Source: Bimuria novae-zelandiae CBS 107.79
Lineage: Eukaryota; Ascomycota; Dothideomycetes; Pleosporales; Didymosphaeriaceae
Length of the DNA: 64,000 bases
Assembly (NCBI GenBank): GCA_010015655.1
Contig: ML976661.1
Location: forward strand, 529,795 to 593,794
Direction of reading: 5' to 3'
The translations under genes and the position numbers were made by a program. The notes beneath the pieces were generated by a model that searched no databases, had not been told where the DNA came from, and saw only the letters and a program-made list of their open reading frames with translations. Of this stretch, positions 21,116 through 31,639 are shown in pieces; position 1 is the stretch's first letter; every line of letters begins with the position of its first letter.

Positions 21116-23552
21116 ATGGAGGCCATTAAGAAAACTTTCGCGCAATGCAAGAAGGAGGGCAGGGTACGCACAAATCCTCCCCTTCACGCAATTAGGGCTC
21201 TAAACATGGACGCAGTCGGCTCTCGTCACCTATGTGACTGCGGGATTTCCCACAGCGCAGGAAACGCCTGACATATTACTCGGAATGCAGGCGGGTGGCG
21301 CCGGTACGCATTGGCTGCCCTCAATTGCGATAGAACGGCTCGATTAATATGCGCAGATGTCATTGAACTTGGAATGCCCTTCACGGACCCCATTGCTGAC
21401 GGTCCCACGATCCAAAAGGCCAACACGGTATGTTGAGTCATTTGTCACTCGTACTTGCGCGAACGTGTCTGACGACCGACCTCGTAGCAAGCCCTCAAGA
21501 ATGGAGTCAATACGACCGAAGTACTCCAAATGGTCCGCGATGCGAGGAAGCGTGGCCTCAAGGTGCCAGTCTTGCTGATGGGATACTACAACCCGCTGCT
21601 GAGCTACGGCGAGGAGCGCATGCTGCAGGACGCGAAGGAGGCAGGAGCGAATGGCTTCATTATCGTGGATCTGCCTCCGGAGGAAGCCTTGCGCTTCAGG
21701 AACTTCTGCCGCAGTTATGGGCAAGTCAATCGAAACCGCCTTCACACATGCACAATACTAACGATCAAGACAGGCTATCGTACGTTCCTTTGATCGCTCC
21801 TGCCACCTCTGAACATCGCATGCGCGTGCTCTGCAAGATCGCCGATTCCTTCATCTACGTTGTCTCCCGTATGGGTGTTACTGGGGCCACGGGCACTCTG
21901 AACGCCGCACTTCCGCAACTACTGGAACGTGTCCACAAATTCTCCGGAAACGTTCCCGCTGCGGTCGGCTTCGGTGTCAGCACACGCGACCACTTTTTGA
22001 GCGTTGGGCAGATCTCGGAGGGTGTTGTTATTGGAAGCCAGATCGTCAACGTGCTTGCAGACGCGGCTCCTGGAGAGGGTGCGAAGGCTGTCGAGAAGTA
22101 CTGCGATGAGATATGCGGGAAGAGCACCCGTGCGACTAGCACCACGCGTGAGGTTGGCATTGTCGAGACCATGGATGCGGCCAAGGAGCCCAACGGCGTC
22201 CACGTGGACAAAGTGATCACCGACGCCGATGTTCCTGATGGTCCTGGACTCGCAGATCAGCTGGATGCTCTTAATGCGGGCGAGGATAGCGGTGACGAGG
22301 GCGTTCTCCCGGCCCGGTTTGGCGAGTTCGGCGGTCAGTATGTGCCAGAGTCGCTCATGGACTGTCTCGCCGAACTGGAAAGAGGCTTCAACGACGCGGT
22401 TAATGATCCCAAATTTTGGGACGAATACCGGTCTTACTACGACTATATTGGACGTCCTGGGCATTTGCATTTGGCTGAACATCTCACAGAGCATGCAGGC
22501 GGTGCCAACATTTGGTTAAAGCGAGAAGATTTAAACCATACTGGCAGCCATAAGATCAACAATGCCCTGGGCCAGATCCTTATTGCCAAGCGCCTTGGGA
22601 AGACTGAGATAATCGCGGAGACTGGAGCCGGCCAGCACGGTGTTGCAACTGCCACGGTCTGTGCCAAGTTCGGCTTGAAGTGCACCATTTACATGGGTGC
22701 CGAGGATGTCAGGCGTCAAGCTCTGAACGTCTTCCGCATCAAGCTGCTCGGTGCGCAGGTTATCGCTGTCGAAGCTGGAACGAGGACTCTTCGCGATGCG
22801 GTCAATGAGGCTCTGCGGGCTTGGGTAGTCCACCTCGACACTACCCACTACCTCATCGGTTCTGCAATTGGACCTCACCCCTTCCCTACCATTGTCCGTA
22901 CATTCCAGTCTATTATCGGAAATGAGACCAAAGAGCAAATGATGGAGAAGCGTGGCAAGTTGCCCGATGCAGTCGTTGCTTGTGTTGGAGGCGGTAGCAA
23001 TGCTGTCGGCATGTTCTACCCCTTCTCCAAAGATCCGTCTGTTAAGCTTCTGGGTGTTGAAGCGGGCGGTGATGGTATAGATACCGACCGCCACAGTGCT
23101 ACTTTGACTGGTGGCAGCAAGGGTGTACTCCACGGTGTCCGCACCTATATCCTCCAGAACAAACACGGCCAGATCACCGATACCCATTCAGTCTCTGCCG
23201 GTCTCGACTACCCAGGTGTAGGACCCGAGCTTGCTTCTTGGAAGGATAGCCAGCGTGCCAAGTTCATTGCTGCGACGGATGCTGAGGCCTTCATTGGATT
23301 CCGTCTGATCTCGCAACTGGAGGGTATCATTCCGGCACTCGAAACCGCGCACGCGATTTGGGGCGCTTTTGAGCTCGCAAAGACGATGGAGAAGGGCCAA
23401 GACATCGTCATCTGCCTTTCGGGCAGAGGTGACAAGGATGTGCAGAGCGTGGCAGACGAGCTGCCCAAGCTGGGACCGAAGATTGGATGGGACCTTCGTT
23501 GTAAGTTTACCCAAATGTTCTGCTCGACTTCTACTAACATTTCGCAGTCTAG
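21116..23552 (+). CDS. TRP5: Tryptophan synthase, fused alpha and beta subunits
   Basis: Cytosolic bifunctional enzyme for the last step of tryptophan synthesis: indole-3-glycerol phosphate to indole (alpha), then indole plus serine to tryptophan (beta). Six exons: 21116-21163, 21216-21303, 21357-21427, 21488-21720, 21774-23500 and 23548-23552, 723 aa, close to the usual 700-710. Alpha domain (about 1-265): [25 protein letters not shown] with the catalytic Glu and Asp, GVTG. Beta domain (about 310-720): [22 protein letters not shown] with the PLP Lys, [16 protein letters not shown]. Intron 4 (21721-21773) begins GCAAGT and ends ACAG: only this donor has the right phase and gives [12 protein letters not shown], so it is a GC-AG intron. 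The last exon is 5 nt and supplies part of Phe plus the stop. Confidence 0.96.
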
Positions 23553-23886
23553 GCGCATTTTGTTGGGATGATGGTACGAGCCTTTTGAGCAGGCATCAGA
23601 GAGATCGTAGATCTGAAAACTAAACTCTGCAAATATGGCGAAATCCAGACATATCGCATCAAAGTCGGGTTCTTTAATCCCTCACGATACTACCATGATA
23701 ATAGTGATGCGTGACCGTACTGATCGGTCAATACATCGTTTGAACCGAATGGCAAGGGGCTTTGTCGCGCTCCCAACGAACAATAGCGCTCCTTCTCCTT
23801 TCTAAAAAGCCTTTGCGCGGCAGTCATGTTCATTGAACGGCACAGCTTTCCTCCAGAATGTATACGCGACGATAGCACCTTAAGCA
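23553..23886. other. Intergenic between convergent genes
   Basis: 3' region shared by TRP5 and the minus-strand small gene. Nothing else recognised. Confidence 0.4.
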
Positions 23887-24339
23887 TTACTTCCCACCTT
23901 TCCCCTCCCCTTCCCCCTCCTTCGACTTGTTCGGCCCAGCCTCACTCCTCACATCCGGATGCCTCCGCATATAATCCTCCACCGCGTCCTCCACAATCGG
24001 ACAATTCGCCCCCAATCCAGCAAGCCTTTGCGGAATCAAATACTTGACCAAACACTTCCTCGGCACCTCATCCAGCTTCTTCCCGCGGTGTTTGCCGAAC
24101 GTGAGTCTGTATTCCGAGAGTGGCGGTGGCCCGGAAGCCTCCCAGTCTTTTAGTTTTCGCTGGTTATCCAAGTGAAAGCGCGAATCGTAGTGTTTGGAGA
24201 AACGATGGGCGGGTTGGACTGCTCCTTCTGGCGTTTCTGAATGTTGGTGCTGTGCGGAGTCAGATGATGTGGGAAGGGGGTCTTTGGTTTGTTGGGAGTG
24301 CTTCTGCGATAGTGCGCGACGTGTACCGGGACGGTGTGA
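23887..24339 (-). CDS. Small protein with an LTFGKHRGKKL motif, 5' end unresolved
   Basis: The frame is open from 24339 to the stop at 23887 and encodes about 150 residues with no Met, so an upstream exon must supply the start. A good candidate is the ATG at 24428, with an intron ending at a TCGCAG near 24305. The recognisable part, LSEYRLTFGKHRGKKLDEVPRKCLVKYL, looks like the small DUF3820-type domain (FGKxxGxxLxxVPxxYL) found in bacteria and fungi, whose role is not established. The C-terminus is Gly/Lys/Glu-rich. Convergent with TRP5. Real coding is likely; boundaries are not. Confidence 0.5.
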   Translation of the reverse strand, partial: SHRPGTRRALSQKHSQQTKDPLPTSSDSAQHQHSETPEGAVQPAHRFSKHYDSRFHLDNQRKLKDWEASGPPPLSEYRLTFGKHRGKKLDEVPRKCLVKYLIPQRLAGLGANCPIVEDAVEDYMRRHPDVRSEAGPNKSKEGEGEGKGGK

Positions 24340-24429
24340 TTAGGTCCTGACGCGTGCGCTAGCGCAGGGGGTTTTGGAGGAGTGCGTGTTAAAGGCGCGT
24401 GGGAGACGCGTTGGGTGGGGAATAGCATA

Positions 24430-25026
24430 ATGGATGATCGAATAAAGTTGTTTGCTACGACATCGAGGTTGGCTTTCGTGGGATATGGGCATTAACTTTC
24501 TGCTGACTTGGCTAATACGCAGTGTAGGTGGCGCAGCTCTATGTTTCGTGAGCGGCACTTTACTTGATTAGGCAGAATATGTACTCATGGATTGTGATCA
24601 TACACGCTTATGTTACCTCAACGTGGTTGATTCTGCGTTGTACAATAGCATGTGTGAATAGGAAGACGTGTGTTGGCTTGACAGAGTTGATCGGACTAAA
24701 AGTGCATGACTAGAGCGTATAGAACAGCTCATAAACATGAAGATTAACGTTGATGAACAGGCTTGATGTGCCGCGAATCCCAAAGTGAGAACGCAGCAGT
24801 AAACGCAACATAACATAATAATTACAATAAATCTCCGAGACCCTCCGCCGCAAAACGAAAACGCTCGACACACGTGTGAGATATTACAAACGCAATCAAT
24901 TGCAGACTGGACGTGAACAAATAAATGTAAAACGCAAGATATGGCACTCATCTCATCATCGCTCAAACACGATTGTCCGCAAAAGACATTTCGCGCGCAT
25001 TTAGGATACCCTGATATGATGCAGCA
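24430..25026. other. Intergenic, nothing recognised
   Basis: AT-richer spacer between two minus-strand genes; presumably 5' flank of the small gene and 3' UTR of the next. No element identified. Confidence 0.4.
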
Positions 25027-26315
25027 TTACGAAGCGGTCTTCCTCTCCAGCTTCCGAGGCCTTTTCTTTTCCGGGGTCGTCTGCGCCGTCGACTTCGCGC
25101 TCGGCGTGGACCTGTCCAACTTCCTCGGTTTCTTTCGCTCCGCATTCGAGCTAGTGGACGATGGTTTTTGCGATGGTACCTCTTTGGGTTTACTAGTAGC
25201 GGCTGGCTTGCTTGTAGACTGCGGTTTGGAAGGCGGTTTGTGTTTCTGGGCCTGGTTGGCCACAGGATCTGCACTAGGTTTTGGGGCTTCTTTGGGCTTG
25301 GGTGCTTCCTTCGGTGCTGTAGTTTGACGTGGCTGTTGTTGCTTTGGCTGTGCTTGCTGAGTCTGTTTGGCCGAGTTCTGTTGCTGCGGGGCGGACTTCG
25401 TTTGCTGTATTTGGCTACGTGCACCCATGTTCGCTGTCTGGTTGTTTGAGGTCTGGTCTTGGGATTTACTCTGTCCACCCATGGATGGCATAGAGGGCAT
25501 GCTGGGCATTGACGGCATCGACGGCATTGACGGCATAGATGGCATCCCTAAAGGCGATTAGTATTATGTTTATGCGTAGCAATTAAAAGGAAGTAAGTGT
25601 TCCGGGTGAGCAGCTCCGCCTGGAAAGTGCAAACTTTTGAAAGTCTAGAATCACGAAAGGACCACTTGGTTCCCTCAAAGTACTTACAACTTGTCATGTC
25701 TCTCGCGGATTGCGCCCAAGTCTCGGGCATAGCTCCTCCGTCGTCGCACCTCATCTGTTCCAGCTCTTCTTCGGTTGGTGCTTGAGTTTCTTTCGACTGC
25801 ATGACCATCTTCTCCAATGCCTTCTTCTGCGCTGGCGTCGACTTCCAGTTGGGGAAATCCCCTATAATACTCCTGACGCCCTGGCTTGCCATCTGACCGA
25901 GATCCCAAAAAGGGCCATGCATTGCGCCATACACAGATCCGATGCCACCGCCGAGTAGTCCCGTGACTGTAGCCACGGTACCCCCGACGATAGCGCCTGT
26001 CACTTTGCCTAGCGTCACGCCTGGCTGCACACCTAACCCTGCTCCAGCCGCAAGACCTTGAAAAGTGCCAGAACGCGTATATTTCGCTGCTTTTCCGAAT
26101 GATTCGGCTTCAATCTCTTTGTTGATAGCTTGGGCGAGAATCTCTTCGCGTGCATCGGGGTCGCCTGCTGCATTAGCTGCCTGCCTCAGTTCGTATGCTT
26201 TCTGCATGGCTTGGAGCGCCATGCTCGCCGAGACAGATGAATTCTGCTTGATTTCATGGTCTGGGATGGGTTTTGGGTTGTTGGAAGAGTTGTTATTTCT
26301 TTGCTGGCTCGACAT
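25027..26315 (-). CDS. Glycine-zipper-like protein with an MPS-repeat and Lys/Pro/Gln-rich tail
   Basis: Two exons, 26315-25688 and 25547-25027, intron 25687-25548 (GTAAGT..TTAG), giving 382 aa. The N-terminal half has a helix MALQAMQKAYELRQAANAAG and a region of alternating Gly and small hydrophobic residues (GLGVQPGVTLGKVTGAIVGG, then GLLGGGIGSVYGAMHGPFWD), which suggests a membrane-inserting glycine-zipper hairpin of the kind seen in fungal LEA-like proteins. Exon 2 starts with seven to eight Met-Pro-Ser repeats and continues as disordered Gln-, Pro- and Lys-rich sequence ending in two KRPRKL-type basic motifs that could act as nuclear signals. Function unknown. The exon 1 frame is conserved-looking; exon 2 is low complexity. 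Confidence 0.7.
25479..25547. repeat. 9-bp coding minisatellite (Met-Pro-Ser repeats)
   Basis: About seven copies of a 9-bp unit (GGCATNGANGGCAT-type on the plus strand) encode tandem MPS at the start of exon 2 of the overlapping minus-strand gene. Third-position changes show some divergence between units. Copy number is likely to vary between strains without shifting the frame. Confidence 0.8.
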
Positions 26316-27664
26316 GTTGTTGTTTTTACGAAGAAAGCTGGACTTTTGAACGGCGTCCTGGTGCTTTTGATGGCAGGAAACATTGTTGATCTACGAGATC
26401 CGCATACGTCATTAGTGCGTGGATGGTGGCGTCGCAGCCTGTCATTATACGCTAGGAGGGTGCCACGGTGCGTAGCAAAGCCAGAGGACAGGATGTGGAT
26501 GTTCAAGTCTCAAACGTCAGTGATGGAGACGATACGAATGGTGAGTAGATATATCGTAGCAGCCCTACCAGGGTTTCAATCTTTCGATCGACGATCGGCA
26601 CTTTACCATTCAAAGGTTAGTTTCGCATGCTACATTCCACGTGACAGACTTATACCCGTGGACCCCGTGCCAAGGTGGACTACAGCGCACGTGTTTGCGT
26701 GCCATCTCTAAGGGTAAAGCCGGCCGGGTCCCAAAAAATCCATGTTTGGTTGGAAGCACAGCTAGAGGGATGTTGACTGAGGTAACTTCATGGCGTAGCT
26801 ACGTCCAACGCCAAACCTACGGGTAAGAATTTTTGCCAGAGTCTGAAGCCTCTAAGAGTAGTGATCTTAGCTCTATTATTAGCCTATGTTAGTACTTGAC
26901 GTTGGATTATCAAATGCTTACCGACTACGCCTCATGCATTCTACCGCCCGTTATATCACCAACAAAATTCTATAGGCATATCCGTTGTCGCTACCCACAC
27001 CCAAAGTATCATTTTCACTACCACCCTGGCACTAGGAACGTCCAGACAGTAGTAATGCTCTTATCGAGTGGCCGACGGTACTTCCTCCGTCGTGTGAGCT
27101 GCCCGAGTACGACTTTCAACGCGGCTTCTGCACTGCTAATTCAGAAGTTCGAACGGTCATTTAGAATCCGGTCTCCTTTTACGAACACACAGATTCACAC
27201 TAGCTCGATATCACATAATGCTAGCCTCACCCGAAGTCCCAGCTTCAAAGGGGAACAAACTGTACGACCACTCTCTCACCCGGATCTGCCCCTGTACGGC
27301 CGTCCCATATACACAGTTTTGGGGATGAAGATCATAGGTGACGAATCGTTCGGCGCTGCTAACGATTTCGTATAATGCGTTTTAGTGCTATTTGAAAAAT
27401 AATGCTTCTGTGAACATGAAGAATGGTTTTCATTGGCCTTAATGCAACCTCCTCTGCTTGGTCTCTGTAGCAATACGCCAAGCAGTGCAATGCAATGCGT
27501 GTGCTACAGGTACATTGCCTCCCATGCTGAACATCTCTCTGCCCAGACCTCTTTCTTCCGCGAATTGGTCCAGGCTAGGTTTTTTCATGCTGCTAGCTGT
27601 TACCCAAACCCCTTTCTTTCGTAACTATTCTGATGTAGAAAATGATAGCAACAATGCGTCACTC
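26316..27664. other. Intergenic, no gene recognised
   Basis: About 1.35 kb. A 159-codon plus-strand frame at 26896-27375 shows no family pattern and has irregular composition. It probably contains the promoter of the minus-strand gene ending at 26315 and the 3' UTR of YIF1. Confidence 0.4.
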
Positions 27665-28700
27665 TCAGACCTTGGTCAACCAGAGCATGAAACCCAATTG
27701 AATGCCATAGCTGTACAGAAAAAGAAAATTCGTTCGGGCGCTCTTCTGGCTGCGTGTGTTGGTGTATCCAGCGGCACTGCCGCCAACACCCTGAGGGTTC
27801 GATTCCGGGAGCAGAACATAGCGCAGGCTCCGGAGCAAGAAGAAGGCGTTGGCGTTGAAGCAGTAGACAAAGACGACCCAGGAGATCCAACTCCCGCCGA
27901 TGCCCATTTGGCCAAACAGTGAAGTGAGCACCAAGCTGATAATCACGCCCACGAACTTGTAGCCACTGTACGCTACCAGATCTAACAGCTGCGACGAGCT
28001 CGAGATGTTGAGGAGGAAGGTGCCGAGCTTTATTATCAGGATCTCGAGGAGCATCACGGAGATGGCCTGCGTGGTGGTGTAGCCGAGCAGCTCGGGCTTG
28101 AAGGCGCCGCGCAGACCTGCAAGAAGTGTCGAGAGCAGGATGTAGGTCACGAGGGCCATCATGGGGATGTACATGTCGGGCGAGTTGATGTCTTCGCGGG
28201 GCGGCAGGTAGAAGACATCCTGGGTGTTGTTGGTCATGCGTTGCTGGCGGGACCAGGGGCGGTGGCGCCAGGGGAAGAGGACGATCCACAGCTTGTTTAC
28301 GACGTACGTGTTAGAGACGTTGAAGTAGTGCTTGAGCGCGCCCACGCTGATGAAGCGGCCGAACTGTGAATACATTAGCATTCCCACTTCACTGCTGACG
28401 GTATATGCTGCCTACGTTCTGCTCGACGTACTCCTGCCCCGCATTCATGGCGCTCTTGCCCATCTGGAAGCCCAGCTGGGCCGTGGGGTCGTTGATGAAG
28501 CCGCCAAAGGCTGGCGGAATGTTGTTGTAGCCGCCCTGCTGGCTGGGCATACCATGTTGCTGCGCGTATCCATATCCACTGTGAGATTGCGAGGGCGGCT
28601 GGGGTGGGGGAGGAGATCGCAGCTGCGGGACGGTCGACACGTGCTGGGGAACGGGGTGGTGGAGCGGCGGTGAATGTGCGGGCGGCGGGTTCTGGTACAT
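27665..28700 (-). CDS. YIF1: Yif1/Hrf1-family Golgi membrane protein
   Basis: Two exons, 28700-28416 and 28363-27665, 52-nt intron (GTAGGC..ACAG), 327 aa. The N-terminal 75 residues are Pro/Gln-rich and cytosolic. The conserved part begins FGGFINDPTAQLGFQMGKSA, continues FGRFISVGALKHYFNVSNTY and VNKLWIVLFPWRHRPW, then YLPPREDINSPDMYIPMMAL and about five hydrophobic helices (for example TYILLSTLLAGL, SVMLLEILIIKLGTFLL, FVGVIISLVLTSLFG). Yif1 works with Yip1 and Yos1 in COPII vesicle budding and fusion between ER and Golgi. It lies head to head with SRP101, 222 bp apart, so a bidirectional promoter is likely. All expected blocks are present. Confidence 0.93.
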
Positions 28701-28922
28701 TTTGGCAGGTCAATCGCGAGGGTGAGGGATGTGGTATCAACGATCGACTAGATGTATTCGTTCCTGTGGTGTAGTGATAGGAACGATCAGCGCTTTGTTC
28801 AGGCTCCAATATTTTGGCTGAGTTCCGCAGTCCGATGTTGCGCCCACCTGTCAATGCCAAGGCCCTTGGTTCGTCATAGCTCAGCCCGCAGCCCCCTCGC
28901 AACTCTCTGCGACAACTGCACC
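28701..28922. promoter_or_regulatory. Bidirectional promoter between YIF1 and SRP101
   Basis: 222 bp separate the start codons of two divergent secretory-pathway genes. Both promoters and 5' UTRs must lie here or overlap the opposite transcript. No specific factor site was identified. Confidence 0.6.
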
Positions 28923-30973
28923 ATGTTGGACACGTTCGAAATCCTCACCACGTCCGGCGTCGTGCTGTGGTCGCGCAGATATGCCTCCGTCGGCCCGCAC
29001 ATCATCAACAGTCTCATCCGCGATGTCTTCATCGAGGAGCGTGTGCAGCCCCAGACAGAAGATTCAGGCTCAAAGCCCACATATCGGAAAGAGGGGTACA
29101 CGTTGAAGTGGACGACGGTGAAGGACCTGGGGCTTATATTTGTGGTACGTGCCTAAATTGAGCCTATACTGCTTATAGGATGCTCAGTGGACCTGGAACT
29201 AAAGCATGCGTAGGCCGTCTATCAGTCGCTGGTGCACATGACATGGGTAGACAAACTCCTGGACAACATCCGCGCCCTCTTCGTCGGCCTCTACGGCGAA
29301 CAGCTGGAGAACAAGAAAAGCAGTGTGGTGAACTGCAACAAGTTTGCGCCCTACTTTGAGCGCCAAATACAAGAACTCGAGGGCCAGAGCGATGGCGGCT
29401 CTTCGGCAACGGGCGCAAAGCTTACCCCGCCTTCGAGTACCGACAACGAAAGCGCAGACGAAAGTGTGCCCAAGATAAACCCGTTACAAAGGCAACAAAA
29501 ACCCTTGTACGATACATCGGCTGATTCGACACCGGTTCCCACGCCAGACACCTCGCGACCGACCACACCTGCACAGAGCCATCTGCTTACCGGCAAGGCG
29601 GGACCGGGCGCAAAACTTTCGAGAAGGGGCAAGAAGAAGGCGGCGGCGTTGAACTCTGCCCCTGTATCTTCCGGAGACGAAGCTTCAGTGAAGCGAAAAG
29701 GCAAAGCCTCGACCAAGAAGAATAGGGTATGGGGAGACTTTGGCGCTGAAGAGGAGGACCCTTCCATGGTTTTGGATTATTCGCAATCGGACCTAAGAGA
29801 CGATGCACCAGAGGCGGAAGCGCTAGAAGCAATCGATCCGGAGTCATGGGGCAGCAGAACAGGCAAAGGCCAGTTTGTGCTCAAAGATCTCGATTTGGAG
29901 ATGGACCAGATTATAGCGGAGCAGAACGCGAAGAGCCAAAGCGGAACGCCTGCGGCCTCAGGAGGTGGTCTAGTGGGATCGAGCTTAGGCGCGATAGGAG
30001 GATTATTCCGAAATGTCGTGGGCGGAAAAACACTCACAGATGAGGATCTCGCTAAGCCACTGAAGGGCATGGAGGAGCACCTTCTCAAGAAGAACGTCGC
30101 ACGCGAAGCCGCCGTGCGGTTATGCGAGAGCGTCAAACGCGACCTCGTCGGACTCAAAACTTCGTCCTTCACCAGTAAGCCCCCACATCCCATCACAAAC
30201 CCCCCAAAGACCTAACATCCCTAGCCGTCGAATCCACAATCCGCACCTCCATGGAAAAAGCTCTCACCAAGATCCTCACCCCCACCTCCTCCCTCGACCT
30301 CCTCCGCGAAATCACCACCGTAAACACCTCAAACCGCCCCTACGTCCTCTCCATCGTCGGCGTCAACGGCGTCGGCAAATCCACAAACCTCTCCAAAATC
30401 GCCTTCTTCCTGCTGCAAAACCACCACCGCGTGCTCATCGCCGCGGCAGACACCTTCCGCTCCGGCGCCGTCGAGCAGCTCCGCGTGCACGTGCGCAACC
30501 TACAGGAGCTGTCTAAAAGGGAGGGTGCCGGCCACGTCGACCTCTTTGAAAAGGGCTACGGCAAAGATGCCGCGAACATCGCCGCCGACGCCGTCGCCCA
30601 CGCGGCAAAGGAAGGCTTCAACGTCGTACTCATCGACACCGCGGGCCGCCGGCACAATGACCAGCGCCTCATGTCGTCCCTTGAGAAATTCGCAAAGCTC
30701 GCGAAACCCGATAAGATTCTCATGGTCGGCGAGGCCCTCGTGGGCTCCGACTCGGTCGCCCAGGCGCGCAACTTTAACCAGAGCTTTGGACCTGGCAGGG
30801 GCCTCGATGGGTTTGTGATAAGCAAGTGTGATACCGTGGGTGATATGGTGGGGACGCTCGTGAGTATGGTGCATGCGACGGGGATACCTGTTGTTTTTCT
30901 GGGTGTTGGTCAGCATTATGCGGATTTGAGGGGGTTGAATGTGGGGAGTGTGTGTAGGCTTTTGATGAGTTAG
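28923..30973 (+). CDS. SRP101: Signal recognition particle receptor alpha subunit
   Basis: Three exons, 28923-29144, 29214-30174 and 30225-30973, introns of 69 and 50 nt, 643 aa. Residues 1-125 form the SRX domain (MLDTFEILTTSGVVLWSR), which binds the membrane-anchored beta subunit. Residues 130-300 are a charged, disordered linker. The NG GTPase domain follows: SIVGVNGVGKSTNLSKIA (G1), ADTFRSGAVEQL, DTAGRRHND (G3), KCDT (G4) and GIPVVFLGVGQHY. The protein docks ribosome-SRP complexes at the ER through mutual GTP hydrolysis with SRP54. Phases agree at both junctions, and length matches yeast Srp101 (about 620). Divergent from YIF1. Confidence 0.95.
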
Positions 30974-31242
30974 GGGAGGGATAAGGGTGGAGGGACGATG
31001 GGATTGCTTCGGCAGAAATTTTGCATTGGCATACGTCTGGTACGGATGGGGTTGGCTGGACTTTGTAATTATGCTTGTATGGAATGGAATGGCTAGTACT
31101 CGTGTTTATACATGTATACGTTACACTCGCTGCAACACACTGTGCAAAGCTCATCTCATCATCGAACGGTGCAATCCAAGTTCATATGCATTCTACCAAT
31201 GTATCGTACTTCCCCCTCCCCCTTCCCCCATCCTCCAATCAT

Positions 31243-31581
31243 TCACCCAACCAACCGACTTGCCTTCTCAGCCCTACACCCCCCATACCCAGCCTGCTGC
31301 CACATCTTGACACTCTCCACCTCCAACCACCCCTTTTCCTGCCAACTCGGCAGCCACTGATGGCGCGCCTGCCAAAATCGCAGCTTCGCATTCGTGTCCG
31401 CGTCCAGCCAGGGTTTTCCAGAGCGGTTGTCTTCGAACCACCCGTTTGTAGAGCCGACGCTGAGGCGGATGGTGAGGTAGAAGTCTTGGTCGAAGGGCGT
31501 CGCGTGGGTGCCGTATTCCCAGGGGTTGATGAAGCGGGTGCTGGAAAAGAGTTAGAGAGGGGGGAAAGGTGGTGGGTGGTT

Positions 31582-31639
<58 letters not shown>

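Noticed and set aside
22531..23187. 218-codon minus-strand frame opposite TRP5
   Set aside because: Antisense shadow of a confirmed coding exon.
26896..27375. 159-codon plus-strand frame between two genes
   Set aside because: No motif, unusual residue mix, no neighbouring exon candidates.
29145..29213. Possible alternative start of SRP101 at the downstream exon
   Set aside because: The upstream exon supplies the conserved SRX start MLDTFEILTTSGVVLWSR in phase.
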